Of a stretch of 64,000 nucleotides of DNA, positions 32,688 through 44,898 are shown one piece after another. This DNA comes from Bretschneidera sinensis (Eukaryota; Streptophyta; Magnoliopsida; Brassicales; Akaniaceae), in contig CM043698.1 in the NCBI GenBank assembly GCA_023935145.1, forward strand, positions 76,278,501 to 76,342,500, read 5' to 3'. Each line of letters opens with the position of its first letter. The stretch's first letter is position 1. The position numbers and the translations under genes were made by a program. Under the pieces are notes generated by a model. It was not told the origin of the DNA, did not search any database, and worked only from the letters and a program-made list of their open reading frames with translations.

Positions 32688-33081
32688 CAAACTTCATACC
32701 CAGGATTTACTTTCTTTTGAACATCTCAATAACTCTCTATCGCTTCCATATCCTCCAAACTCCATAGAAACAGTGGTAGTCTCTGGTGAAGCTTGACCGG
32801 CTAAAGGGAAAGAATCCTGCATTTACTATCCGAACTTTTGCCCCCACCATGGCCGGCATGAAAACTTAGAGGATTTGCCTCATACACCAGGCGAAGATGA
32901 TCTCTTGGATTCATTGCCACTCCACCATACAACAGAGTGTGATGGAAATCAGCAAACTAAGAGCATCTGCATAATATTTCTTAGGATATTTGCCTTTGCC
33001 TTGTCAGACAGTGTCAATATATTGTCTTAGATGTTCAGGCCAATCGAAATATTGTGCATCATTTATTGAACAGAATTGGCC
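32688..33081 (-). pseudogene. Orphan FBPase last exon, copy D
   Basis: Minus-strand reading recovers LLYGGVAMNPRDHLRLVYEANP, the ILSL...VKLHQRLPLFL region and FDWPEHLRQYID, ending near VNPGYEV, but with indels and stops. A deletion near 32960 removes part of the ARYICSL region. Derived from the same exon as 50637-51037. Confidence 0.85.
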
Positions 33082-33519
33082 TTAAAAAAAAAGATTAGCC
33101 ATCATAATTGAGACTTGGTCAAACTGTTAGCTATTGCTGAGTAATTGAGAATAAGTGAGTTCTCAAGAACACGCGAAAAGTAATAGACAAATGAGTCTAT
33201 TGGGAGGTAGTAGGCTTGTTAAGTGGCAGAAGATTATATCAAATAAGAGGGAGGGTGTAGGTTGTGATCGCCATTCTAGTTATCATCACAAGTTTGGGGC
33301 TATGAAAGCACCATATAGACTTTAAGTGTACATTTTTCAATGAAGAATTGGATAACTAAATCTACATGAAACTACACATAGTTTTTGTGTTAGGAAAGAC
33401 CAAAAGCGCGAAGCATGCTAGCTCCAATGTTTCGTATATGACATGAAGTATTCATTCAGACAGTGGTATTTGAGATTTCATCGAGGTATGAAAACTTATG
33501 AGTTTGTGTGATCGATGAG

Positions 33520-34500
33520 GATCAATGTATGCATGTAAAACGATCCAAAGATAAATTAATAAATTTACCGATGTCTGCTGAAGATGTTTATTGGCTAGAA
33601 AGATAAAAAAGTTGTCACCATTTAAGAATGTTTGTTCTATCATCTTTAAGATGAAGGACTTTGGGAGAAGCTGATTATGTACTTGATGTGAAGATCTATA
33701 AAGATCGTTAAAGGAATCTCTTAGCTCTGTCACAAAAGCCTTACATTAAGAAGATTATTTAATAGTTCAATTTGCATAGTAGCAATCCCATAGACACCCC
33801 TACATCTAAAGATGAAGGCTTAAACCTTGAATTATATCTAAGGCTCCATAAATGAAAAAATAAATTGGAAGAGCTTCTTACTTCAATGCCACTGAGAGCA
33901 TGTTGTATGCTAAAGGCATACTATGTCTGATGTTTGCAAAGCCTTATAGCTAGTGAATATTTGTGAGTGAAAAGAACCATTAGATAATGATCAATTGGAA
34001 TGACATATATCGAAGAGCACTGTAAATGACTAGCCATAGAGGCTGAGTTTATAACTTGTTTTGCTACAGTGCAAGAGGTAGTATAGCTTAAGAGGTTTTT
34101 AGAAAAACCTGAGAGTTGTCGCTAATATATTGGATTTAATGACAATCAACTTTGATAGTCAAGTTGATAGTGTTTAGATGTGGGATTCTTAATATCTTGG
34201 TGGGGAAAAGTACATTGATTATAAGAATAACTTTCATTGGAGACAATATGGATTAAAAGAATGTGATCCTACGGTACATATTTGCGTAATAGATAATTGA
34301 GCTAAATTTATCCCTAGAGAATGGTTGTTTTACATTGAAATCTCTAAGTATGTGTATTGGTTAAATAAATATCTATGTGCTGGTCTATTATTGAACTTGG
34401 TGTTCATTTCATGTATTTTTTGGGCATGCTAGTTGTCTTATACATGTTGACCCTAACATAAACACACACATATGAAAGTATGTCACTAGGAAAAAAGATT
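33520..34500 (+). pseudogene. Ty1-copia pol debris and LTR start, copy D
   Basis: Homologous to the debris in copies A and C: RT connection (ADYVLDVKIYKDR), then FITCFATVQEVV and LKRFLEK from RNase H, then an LTR-type start with TGACCCTAACATAAACAC near 34448. 34501-35150 is non-coding, homologous to the equivalent segment of copy A. 33082-33519 shows nothing recognisable. Confidence 0.6.
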
Positions 34501-35170
34501 AGTTCTCTCACACGAACGATCACTTCACGCGTTGAGATAGCGAGTTGGGATGAGACTTAGTATACTGTTTTTAGGCGCTCATGAGAGCGAGCCAAGTATA
34601 TAATGAATGTGAATTCATAATAAGTATACCTTGTTACAGGTCTCCTTGACTAGAGTCAAGATGATGTCTTGAGTCAAAGCTTAAAGCTTAGACCGATCAT
34701 GATCATCCCACAATCATGTAAACCTGAATGGAAGTCGAATGTGAGTACTTGTTTAAGCACTTAAAAGAGCAACTAATAAAGGACTCGAGCTAGGTGCATG
34801 AGAGCATGAATGTCTTGATTGTGATTAAGTTAAGATCCGTAAAGTGGTATACAGCTTTTAAAAAAAGACATGCACTCTAATTGATAAAGAGTAAACCGCC
34901 GTAACATGTACTTCATACTACATGTGCCTAGTACGACCTTATACGAGAATATTTCAGGTTAAACCAGAAAAGAGTCCAAATACGAGAAGATTTCGGGTTG
35001 AACTGATAAAAAACCGAATAAACGAGTCTGCTACGTAAATCTTTGTTTAAGATAGAATGAATCATTACTTTTTACTAAAATCAAAGTTGGATAGGAGTTA
35101 AGAGTATGCTTATCCAAATAAGGAAAACAAACATATAAGGGTAATTTTATCAAATAATAGAAAATATTCT

Positions 35171-35775
35171 AGCCTCTGACAATCTTGTCACCCTATATAC
35201 ACCAAAGATATATCTAGCAATATTAATAAAAATGATTAAAAAATATATATTTATTTTCCATTTTCTTCCCTTAACAATTTGCACTCAATATTATCACCCT
35301 ATATACACCCAATATATATCTAGCAATATTTCTAAAAATGACAAAAATAAACTTATTTTACATTTTCTTAGTTTTTTCTACTTTATCAATTTTCAAATAA
35401 TATTGCTACTAAAAATGACAAAAAAAATCGTTATTTTACATTTTCTTTTCTTAACAATTTGCACTTTGACAATATTGTCACTATATACACCCAAGATATA
35501 TCTAGTAATATTATTAAAAATGACAAAAATATCTTTATTTTACATTTTCTTCCTTTTTCTAGTTTATCAATTTTCAAATAATATTGCTACTAAAAATGAC
35601 AAAAAAATATCTTTATTTTACATTTTCTTCCCTTAACAATTTGCACTATGCCAATATTGTCACCCAAGATATATATAGCAATATTACTAAAAGTGACAAA
35701 AAATATCTTCTTTCTTATATTTTCTTCTCTTTTCTAGTTTATCAATTTTCAAATAATATTGTTATATATATATGA
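35171..35775. repeat. AT-rich minisatellite upstream of peptide copy E
   Basis: Alternating sub-units as in the other copies, ending in a short TATATATA run about 170 bp before the peptide ATG. Confidence 0.75.
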
Positions 35776-35947
35776 TATTATAAAATCATGCTTCGACAAA
35801 ATCTACATCCTTCTATTAATTTGATATTATTAATATACCAAGTCTTTCATTTTTTTTGGGTTTCTTAAGACTTAAAATCCTAATATATCAATAAAGTCCA
35901 AGCGAGCTCAACTTTTAAAATCCAAATCAAGTACTTAGGTCTCAACC

Positions 35948-36002
35948 ATGGAAGCTTCATTCAAACTGACCCGTTTGGTTGTTCTCATGCTTACATAATG
36001 TT

Positions 36003-36094
<92 letters not shown>

Positions 36095-36590
36095 ATTTAG
36101 TCAGGCAGGTCCACAGATAATTCTAAAATAATTTATTGGTTGTTTGGAGTGAAAAAACTCCTTTTTAATACTTTTGCATATAACTTGTCAATCTCTGATA
36201 TAAGTGAGATATTTGTTTCTTTGTAATGAATGAATTTTCAAAAATTTAGTTGGTGACTTTTAAGCCACGACAAATTTAGTTTTCTTTCATCATATGCATA
36301 ACACAGGTCTCTACTAGTATATGTATTATGCATTTTTGCACATACATATGTACATACACTGTGGTACTTGTTATTATATTGTTAATTTATAATTATTATT
36401 CATAAATAGCTAATGTAACAGTGGTGGCTGTCAAGTGTACTATTCTCAACTCTGCCGAAAATTGAAGGCAGAAAGATGATTCATTGTTCTTTTGATGAAG
36501 ACTGAAAACGACCTTGTGAACCTTCACCTATGCTTATTGTGCTCACCCTCAAGGTATTTGTCATGCATGTCTGTAAAAAATCTCAACTGA
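35948..36590 (+). pseudogene. Defensin-like/NCR-like secreted peptide, copy E (two stops)
   Basis: Exon 1 opens MEASFKLTRLVVLMLT but codon 17 is TAA (35996-35998) where other copies have TCA. Exon 2 (from about 36436) has the acceptor changed to TCAAG|TGTAC, a TGA in place of cysteine 2 (36503-36505) and a 1-bp deletion after CCTTCACCTAT. The TATA box is also degraded. The 3' flank was later split by the copia insertion at 36642. This copy lies next to the real FBPase gene. Confidence 0.75.
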
Positions 36591-36641
36591 AGCCAATCTC
36601 GATCCAATTCGCCTTTTTTAGATGCAATCATGCAACGAATG

Positions 36642-37592
36642 TGTTGGAAATCACCTTGACAGGATGCCCAGGTGGTAATCTTCCAAACACCCAAGTCTAG
36701 AATGACTTGTAAAGATTTGGGATCGAAAACAGGAACAGAAATCAAAGAAAGAAAGAAGACAGAAGATTTATTATCGAGATTCGGCAATAGCCTACGTCCC
36801 CGTAAGTTCTTTTGAACTCTCTGCACAAAACCAATGGTTCTTTACAATCCAGCAACCTTATTCAAGAAACCTCAAGTTCTTGAAGAAACCAAGAAGAGAA
36901 GAAAGAAGATGATAAGAATTATTACAATGCTCTCTATCTAATCTATACTCCTCTCTCTTTACAACCAACCTTACTACAATGAGTCCCTCTTGTGTTTTGT
37001 GTCTTTGCACTCTCACACAATTCTCTCTTGTATGTCTGTCACTCTTTACAATTGATCTCAAATTATGTCACAATGTTCATGAGAATAAAGCTAGGTGACC
37101 CTTTATATAGTGCACCAACTTCTTATCCAATCTTAAGAGTCAATCTCCACCCTTAGATCTTGATGACCACTCAACCATGGCCCTCCGTCAATCCTAAGTG
37201 ATGATGTGCATTTTAACCTTGCACCCACGCATTTAACAAGAGGCTAAATCAAGTGGAATATGTGTGCCTAGCACCTAGGCACTGAACAGGGCATGCTGCG
37301 GCGCTAGGCAAAACACCATTTTCACCACTTTTTGGGCGCTGCGGCCTTGGTGAGGGAGAGGTGCAGCACTGGCCTTCCTCCAGCACCTCCCTTATTGGGC
37401 ACTGCAGCCTGGGAGGAGGAGGGCTATAGCGCACACTGAAGCTAAACCCCTCACAGTTGTGCGCACTTCTTTGCCTTGCTGAATGGAGGTGTGCACACAC
37501 ACCCAAATTGATGCGCACACTTGTGTGCACTCCTTTAACATGCTGAAATTTATTCTTCCAGCCTTAGTTTAGACCTTAGGCAAATATCAACA
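36642..37592 (-). repeat. 3' LTR of the Tork-like copia element
   Basis: 951 bp, TG...CA ends; TATATAAAGG box on the minus strand near 37100-37110. Contains a GC-rich block around 37300-37440. A 240-bp ORF on the minus strand within it is not meaningful. Confidence 0.9.
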
Positions 37593-37672
37593 ATCTTTAC
37601 CTTTGTCTAAGTGTTTAAACCCAAACCATTGTGCAGAGAACTTCAGGATCCAAACTCATCTTGAGTCATCAA

Positions 37673-38725
37673 TCAACCGACTCCAATCCTAAGTAGTCCA
37701 AGGCAATGATTGAACTTACTTAGAGGTAGAACTTTAGTACCTAAATCCACAAGGTTTTCTTCCGTGGCTTCCTTGTCCACATGGATGCATCCTTTCGTAA
37801 CATTTTCTCGAATGAAATGGTACTGAAAATCTATGTGCTTTGTCCTCTCATGGAACACCGGATTCTTACACAAGTGCAATGCACTTTGGCTATCCGAATA
37901 CACCACAACCTGCTCTTCCAGGACCTTCAACTCTTCCAACAACCCTTTGCACCACATAGCCTCCTTAATGGCTTCCGTAGCCACTAAGCACTCAACCTCG
38001 GTTGTTGAGAGTGCTACCATAGGTTGCAACTGAGCCTTCCAACTTACACAACATCCGTTTAAGTTGAAGAAGTAGGAGGTAATCGATCTCCTTTTATCCC
38101 GGTCTGCTCCATAGTACGAATCCGCAAAACCCTCAAGGCAGATGGACTTATCCCACTTCTCATAAACCAGCCCTACTTTTAGGCTTCCCTTCAAGTGCCT
38201 CAACAACCACTTCATCCCCGGCCAATGCTCCTTTCCGAGATTACTCATAAACCTGTTGAGAACACTTATTACATGAGCAATATCAGGTCTAGTGCTTACC
38301 ATGGCGAACATAACAGAACCAACCGTGCTAAAGTAAGGGACCTTTTCCATTTCCTTCTTCTCCGCCTCCGATCTCAGACATTGATCGTTGGAGAACTTGA
38401 AATGACCAGCAAGGGGAACCTTTACTGGTTTGCTATCTTCCATAGAGAACTTAGATATCATCTTCTCTATGTAGGAAATTTGAGAGATCTTTAATCTATT
38501 TCTCTCCCTTTCTCGGATGATACACATCCCAAGGATCTTCTGTGAATGGCCAAGATCCTTCATCTCAAACTTCTCACTGAGTTGAGCCTTCAATTTTCTT
38601 ATCCTCTCCATGCTGCTCCCAACCAGCAACATATCATTAACATAGATGAGGATGATCACCATTTCCTCAACCTTCTGCCTCTTATAGTACAAGCACGAAT
38701 CATAGTAGCTCCTCATGAAACCCAA
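37673..38725 (-). pseudogene. Copia RT C-terminal half and RNase H
   Basis: 350 codons open. Begins after the first RT motifs with FMRSYYDSCLYYKR, then IYVNDMLLVG where active elements have YVDD. RPDIAHVISVLNRFMSNLGKEHW follows, then RNase H with GFADSYYGAD, ALSTTEVECLVATEA and YSDSQSALHLCKNPVFHERTKHID. The catalytic Asp to Asn change should abolish polymerisation. C-terminal end is VDLGTK...LGLLRIG as usual for copia. A frame break separates it from 38771-38971. Confidence 0.9.
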
Positions 38726-38770
38726 GCTGATTACAAAGGAATCAAACCTCTTATTTCATTGCCGAGGTGA

Positions 38771-38971
38771 TTACTTCAGGCCATAGAGAGATTTCTTCAA
38801 TTTGCATACCAACTCTCCCTGCCTTCCTTTCTCATAGCCTTCGGGTTGCCTCATGTAAATGGTCTCATCGAGCTCTCCATGTAAGAACGATGTCTTCACA
38901 TCCATTTGCTCGATTTCCCAATCAAATTGGACCACAAATGCTAACACTATCCGTATCGTCTTGTACTTCAC
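38771..38971 (-). pseudogene. Copia RT N-terminal motifs
   Basis: Reads FDWEIEQMDVKTSFLHGELDETIYMRQPEGY and CKLKKSLYGLK, the first RT block of copia. Sequence 38972-39377 upstream (gene sense) contains further RT N-terminal reading with stops (KARLVANG-like and WKDSSKWQLAM-like patterns). Confidence 0.85.
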
Positions 38972-39377
38972 GATCGGTGAGAAGATTTCGGTGAAATCTA
39001 TGCGTTCTTTTTATGTGAACCCATTCGCCACCAGCCTAGCTTTATACCGGACTTTATCTCTTGAAGTATTCCCTTCTTTGATCTTGTAGATCCATCTACA
39101 ATCCACAACTCTCTATTTTTCTGGTTTAGGCACTAACTCCCAAGAGTTGTTCTTTATCAAAGAATCCATTTCTTCCTCCATAGCCAGCTGCCACTTTGAC
39201 GAATCCTTACACTCCATAGCATCCGGGTAAGTTTCTGGTTCAACCTCTCATTTTGTCCAAGGAGCTGCTACATTTGCATCCGCAAACCCATATCTCAAAG
39301 GTGGTCTCACCACCCTCCTTTCTCGGTCCCTTTTGAGCTGGTAGTCATTCTGACTAACTGCATCAAACTCTTCTAGT

Positions 39378-40120
39378 TCAGTCTCCTCTTGAGTGCCCTG
39401 AGCATGGCTCTACCTGGTCTGAACCCTCTTGCCTCCTCTGCTCTACTTGAACCGAATTCTCATTGATGCAATGCTCCACAAATTTCGGACTGGTTTGCTC
39501 ACTAGCCCCTGCAGTGTTAGTTTTCTCCAAGTAGGGAAATAACAATTCATTAAAAATAACATCCTTATTTATAATGAGTTTTATGCCTTTCTTTTCTAAG
39601 GACCATAACCTATACCCCTTAACCCCTTCACCATATCCTAGAAATACACATTTTCTAGACCTTAGGCTAAGTTTATCCTCCTTTTGATGTGCATATGCAG
39701 CACACCCAAAAGTCCTAAGGTTGCTTAACTCAGGGCGTTTCCCACTCCACATCTCCATGGGAGTCTTGAGCTCTAAAGCTCTAGAGGTGATCTATTTCCC
39801 AAGTATGCAGCTGTAGCCACAACTTCTCCCCAAAAATATTTTGGTAAACTGGATCCTATTAACATGCACCTAACTTTTTTCATAAGGGTTCTATTCATCC
39901 TTTCAGCAACTCCATTTTGCTGAGGTGTTTTTACAACCGTTCTATGTCTTAGAATGCCATTTAACTCACAGAATTTATCAAAATCCTTATTGCAAAATTC
40001 TAAGTCATTATCGATTCGTAAAGCCTTAACTACCCCACCCGTTTGAGTCTCCAGCAACTTTTTCCACACAACGAATTTATTTAATGCATCTGATTTATTT
40101 CTAAGCAAATAAACCCACAC
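39378..40120 (-). pseudogene. Copia integrase catalytic and C-terminal region
   Basis: Two frames. 40120-39773 carries VVWKKLLETQTGG, LRIDNDLEF (usually LRSDNGGEF) and TPQQNGVAERMNRTLMKKVR with the catalytic Glu. 39758-39378 carries MWSGKRPELSNLRTFGCAAYAH and FLGYGEGVKGYRLW. The nonsense/frame break lies at about 39760-39775. Confidence 0.85.
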
Positions 40121-40126
40121 TTTTCT

Positions 40127-40648
40127 TTAATAATCATCAATTAAAGACAGAAAGTAAAAGTTGCCTCCCTGTGTTGGTGTCCTTGCTAGTCCCCAAAGTT
40201 TCGAATGAATGTAGTCAAGAATCCCCTTAGACTTATGCACTCTGGTGTTAAAGCTGACCCAGTGTTGCTTCCCAAGAACGCGACACTTGCAGAAATCAAG
40301 TTTCTCTACTTTGTCTTCACTAAGTAGGCCATCCTTGCTAAGAACTTGCAGGCCCTTTTCGTTCATGTATCCCAAGCGAGTGTGCCAAAGGGCTGCCTTA
40401 TCCATCTCATCCATCAAGCTTGCTGCTTGATAATTGATTTGTGTCTCTCTGATCATCTCATAAAGTCCATCGTTTCTTGCTTCTTTGATCACTACCAAAG
40501 ATCCCTTGGCCACCTTGATCTTTCCTCCCTCTACTTTGCATGTGTAGCCCATGGAATCCAGCTGCCCTAATGAGATCAAATTCTTCTTCAAATCTGGAAG
40601 ATACTTCACATTCGGCAGCAGCCTTGTGACTCCATCAAACATCCTCAA
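40127..40648 (-). pseudogene. Copia protease end, GAG-pre-integrase and integrase N-terminus
   Basis: Reads LLPNVKYLPDLKKNLISLGQLDSMGY and KAALWHTRLGYMNEKGLQVLSK, the GAG-pre-integrase zinc region, with CKCRVLGKQH, then SLIDDY of the integrase core. Separated from gag by a stop near 40660 and from the core by one near 40125. Confidence 0.85.
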
Positions 40649-40672
40649 CTGGATGTCTCATATCCCCCTCAC

Positions 40673-41674
40673 TTAGCAAGAATTGTCATTCCCCAAGAAG
40701 ATCCTTCCATCATTGATCTTCTTGAAATTCTTGAACCATTCCTTGTGAGGGCACATGTGATAAGTGCACCTGGAATCCGGAATCCACTTCTCGCTGCCTT
40801 GTCTCCTGCTCACATTTGAGCACATAACAAGCACATCATCTTGTTGTTCTCCTTTGGCAACCGAAGCCTCTCCATTGTTGGTATGGCTTTTCCTCTTATC
40901 CCACATCTTCATCTTGCAATCTTTTCTGAAATGGCCATTTTTGTTGCAGTAGAAGCATCTCTTTCCTCCTCCAAGTCTTGTCTTGGAATGAGATCTCCCA
41001 TGGTTCTGCCCTCTACCTCTTGATTTCTCCCAGTAGTTGCCATAAGTGCTACTGCTATTCCGAGTTGTTGGCCTTCCTCTTACGAACAGCCCTTCTCCAC
41101 TTGATGCCTCCCTCATCTTGCCTTTGAAATCATAAGCCCTTATGGAATTGATCACAATCTCCTTGGTTAAAGTATCTCTTCCATACTCAATAGCATTAAT
41201 CAAATTATCAAAGCAATCAGGAAGAGAGTTTAACAAAATAACAACCAATTGTTCATCCGGGAATTTAATACTACAACTAGCCAAATCTTGAACTAGTTTA
41301 TTAAAGACATCAAGATTATCTTGCAACTCTATATTAGGATTCATTTTAAAAGCAAAGATTTTTTTAAGAAGATAAATCTTGTTAGGGAGACTTTTGGTAA
41401 GAAACAACTCATCTAGCTTCTTCCATATAATAGTTGGATCTTCCGAGTCTCCGTACTCTCTTGTGACACTATCCGACATGTGTAGGAAGATGGTGCTATA
41501 TGCCATCTTCTTTATTTCAGTCTGCTGGTCCTCCGTGACACTTGCTGGAAAAGTATCATCTTCTCCAATAGCCAAGTCCACTTTCTATTGCATAAGAACA
41601 GCCTTGATCTTCCGCTTCCACAAGGAAAAATCTCTTTTTCCATCAAACTTCTCAATAACGAAATTTGAAGCCAT
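40673..41674 (-). pseudogene. Copia gag and protease start
   Basis: The gag begins at 41674 (MASNFVIEKFDGKRDFSLWK). A TAG replaces Gln at about codon 28 (near 41592), so the open 302-codon part starts downstream. It contains the UBN2 region (IIWKKLDELFLTKSL), a zinc knuckle CFYCNKNGHFRKDC and the protease motif WIPDSRCTYHMCP, in which the catalytic DSG is DSR. Confidence 0.9.
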
Positions 41675-41900
41675 CTTTGTGCACAAGATCCCAGATTTAT
41701 GGAATAACCACAAATACTTTCTTCTAAACCTCAAGAACACAATCGAAGATAGATCTTAACACCGTTCTTGAATCACCCTCAAGAACATGATCTGATCTTG
41801 ATCTTTACTCCGTTCTTGAATCACCTAAGAAGTTGATCTTTAATTCTTAGAGTCTTGACTCCGTTACCTTCTTGTTCTTGCTCCGATACCCTCTAACCAA

Positions 41901-41912
41901 GCTCTGAGACCA
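41901..41912 (-). other. Primer-binding site of the Tork-like element
   Basis: Minus strand TGGTCTCAGAGC, initiator-Met tRNA type with one change, 1 base from the LTR. Confidence 0.8.
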
Positions 41913-41913
41913 C

Positions 41914-42385
41914 TGTTGGAAATCACCTTGACAAGATGCCCAGGTAGTGATCTTCCAAACACCCAAGTCTAGAATGACTTGTAAAAATTTGGAATCGAAA
42001 ACAGGAACAGAAATCAAAGAAAGAACGAAGACAAGCGATTTGTTATTAAGGTTCGACAATAGCCTACTTCCCCGTGAGTTCCTCTGAACTCTCTTCACAA
42101 AATCAATGGTTCTTTACAATCCAGCAACCCTCTTCAAGAAACCTCAAGATCTTGAAGAAACCAAGAAGAGAAGAAAGAAGATGATAAAAACTATTACAAT
42201 GCTCTCTATCTAATCTATACTCCTCTCTCTTTACAACCAGCCTCACTACAATGAGTCCTTCTTGTGTTTTGTGTCTTTGCACTCTCACACAATTCTCTCT
42301 TATATGTCTTTCACTCCTTACAATTGATCTCAAATTATGTCACAATGTTCATGAGAATAAAGCTAGGTGACCCTTTATATAGTGC
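41914..42385 (-). repeat. 5' LTR of the Tork-like element, inner part
   Basis: Matches 36642-37115 of the 3' LTR. Broken by the Athila element immediately beside the TATATAAAGG box; 42381-42385 AGTGC is the left target duplication of that insertion. Confidence 0.9.
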
Positions 42386-43660
42386 TGATAAGAGTTCATA
42401 ATATCTATATGTTTGTTATATTTTCTCATGTTTTAATAGTTATAATTGCTTAAATCTTGGATTTTGATTATGTTTTGTATTTTGTAGAGTATATTGAGGA
42501 GTTAAATCAAATTAAATTCAAAATCAAGAGATTTTTGAAGATTGGACAGAAACTTGGAGCTGCAGCTCCAGAAAGCTGAGGCTACAGCGCCAGAATGGTG
42601 ATAATATGTGAAGATGGGGCAGCAACTTGGAGCTGCAGCGCCAGAAAGCTGAGGCTACAGCGCCAGCATGGTGATAATATGTGAAGACGGGGCAGCAACT
42701 TGGAGCTGCAGTGCCAGAAAGTTGAGGCTGCAGCACCAACCCGCAGGTTTTGAGAGTTATAAATGCTAACCCTAGCTGAAAGAAAAAAAAGGCTTGGATA
42801 GAAGGCGCGGTTGTTGAATAGAAAATCCCTCTTCTCTTTTCTTTAGGGTTTTCTTTTAATTATGAGTAGCTAAATACTTTTCTTCCAACTGAAGGATAAT
42901 TGAAGTCTTGGTTCTTCAAGAATTGTGAGATCTAAATAATTTTCATTGCTCTTTTATTTCTTCTCTATTTATATATCTTTTGTGTTTATTATCAATTATC
43001 GTCTTGGTTGATTGATGCAAAGGGCCCGTTGTTCAATTATCAGGTCAACAAATTGTCATTTAGAACTTTAAATCCGTAATTGTTTAAATGTTCTAATAGT
43101 AGTGGTAAAATAACAAAGTTGATTATAACCAGATTTTCGATTTATGTTATGGAGATATATAACCTAGTCTAAATGAATCGAGCTTGTGTATTTGTTGGCT
43201 AGAATTGGTAGTCTCTCTAATTATTAATGTTGTCGATAGATTAAATCCTAAGAGCTTATTCAGTGTTGTTTATTAACAAGGGAAGTAATCAAAGAGCTTG
43301 TTTTGGTTATCGAGAAAATAAGGAGAGATAGATTGTTAGAGCTTGTTAGCAACCATAACCAATTTGGTGAAGAATAGAAGATTTTATCCTTGTATCTGTG
43401 ATCAATTCTCTGAACCAATTCTGAAATTATACCTTCGGTTAGATATCTTCCTGAGATTGATTTCTCCTTAGTTTTTAGTTTATTATAATTTCTTTCTCTT
43501 TTATTTCACTCCGAAATTTCAAACCCCCCTTTTTTCTTTACTTTATTTTTCATTAAAATAAATCTACCCAATCCCTGTGGATTCAACCTTGCTCATAATT
43601 ATTACAATTTGTATTTTTGAGAGTGAGAATTTTATTATTTGTTGGATTCGACACCCACCA
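42386..43660 (+). repeat. 5' LTR of the Athila-like element
   Basis: 1275 bp. Longer than the 3' LTR by one 73-bp unit: the block 42551-42760 has three copies of ACTTGGAGCTGCAGCGCCAG-type units, the 3' LTR only two. Confidence 0.92.
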
Positions 43661-43666
43661 AATTTT

Positions 43667-43684
43667 TGGCGCCGTTTCTGGGGA
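43667..43684 (+). other. Primer-binding site of the Athila-like element
   Basis: TGGCGCCGTTTCTGGGGA, the Asp-tRNA-type site typical of Athila/Tat elements, just inside the 5' LTR. Confidence 0.75.
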
Positions 43685-43887
43685 TTGGTGTTAATTAGAT
43701 TTATTTTAATGCTTCGATCTTCTCGTGCAGGTGAACTCCAATACGATCCTGAGATTGAGAAGACAGCTCGGGAGTTGAGGAAGGAAGCTAAATTGCGTGA
43801 CAAACAAGCATCTTCATCCTTACCCCCCGGATTTAATTCAGTACCTGACTTAGTTGATTCATCTAGCGATTCTGAAACAGAGAAGCA

Positions 43888-44796
43888 ATGGCCAATCAAG
43901 AGAGAACTTTAAGGGAACTGGCTGCACCAAATTTAAATCAACAGGCACTCTGCATTACATATCCAACTTTGGAAGTGGGTTTTGAGTTAAAATCTGGATT
44001 GATCCATTTGCTCCCAAATTTTCGTGGTCTTGAGAATGAAGATCCTCATAAGTATCTGAAGGAATTCCACGTGGTGTGTTCAAGCATGAGACCGCAAGGA
44101 GTGACCGAAGAACAAATCAAATTACGTGTTTTCCCATTCTCGCTGACTGAAAAAGCAAAGGATTGGTTATTTTATTTGCCCCCTGGCTCTATAACCACAT
44201 GGATGGAGATGGTGAGATTGTTTCTTGATAAATTTTTCCCTGCATCACGAGCTGCTGGCATTAGAAGGGAGATATATTGAATAAAACAGAAAGATACAGA
44301 GACCCTTCACGAGTATTGGGAAAGATTTAAGCAACTCTGTGCAAGCTGCCCACAACATGGAATTTCTGAACAGCTCCTCATTTAATATTTCTACGAAGGG
44401 CTCCTACCCATGGAAAGGAAGATGATGGATGCAGCGAGTGGAGGTGCCATAGTGAACAAAACTCCTCGTGACGCTAGAGATTTGATCTCTATCATGGCCG
44501 CTAACTCACAACAATTTGGATTTAGGCAGGACATATCTTCAATAAGGGTGAATGAGGTAAGTATATCTTCCATTGCAAATCCAATATCCAATCTAACTTC
44601 TGTTGTCCAACAGTTAGCTGTAGGAAATATGCAACAAGTGAAAGCTTGTGGGATTTGTGCCACCATCGGTCATCCAACTGACATGTGCCCTACACTTCGA
44701 GATGATTCCTATGAGCATGCCAATGCAGCTAGAGGATTTCCAGGCCCACCGCAAAGGAAATATGACCCCTATTCAAATACCTATAACTCAGGATAG
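43888..44796 (+). pseudogene. Athila gag, N-terminal and capsid part
   Basis: Starts MANQERTLRELAAPN, then FELKSGLIHLLPNFRGLENEDP, LKEFHVVCSSMRPQGVTEEQIK and WLFYLPPGSITTW, and after a stop ETLHEYWERFKQLCASCPQHG and MMDAASGGA. It also has a C-x2-C-x4-H-x4-C knuckle-like stretch (CGICATIGHPTDMC). In-frame stops lie at 44278-44280, 44383-44385 and 44794-44796. The family is unambiguous, the gene is dead. Confidence 0.92.
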
Positions 44797-44898
44797 AAGG
44801 ATCATCCCAATTTCAGCTATGGAGCAAGACCACAATTCCAACACTTTCAGCATAGACCACCTGTTCCACCACCACAACAAAATTCCACAAGTTCAGGT

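Larger units (their letters stand above)
30211..35150 (+). repeat. Tandem segment copy D
   Basis: Fourth direct repeat, about 4.9 kb, uninterrupted. It holds the only peptide gene copy whose spliced frame stays open, the orphan FBPase exon at 32688-33081, and copia debris. Confidence 0.75.

Noticed and set aside
37249..37530. ORFs in the copia LTR (also 49406-49687)
   Set aside because: Same GC-rich LTR block read in both LTR copies; not a protein gene.
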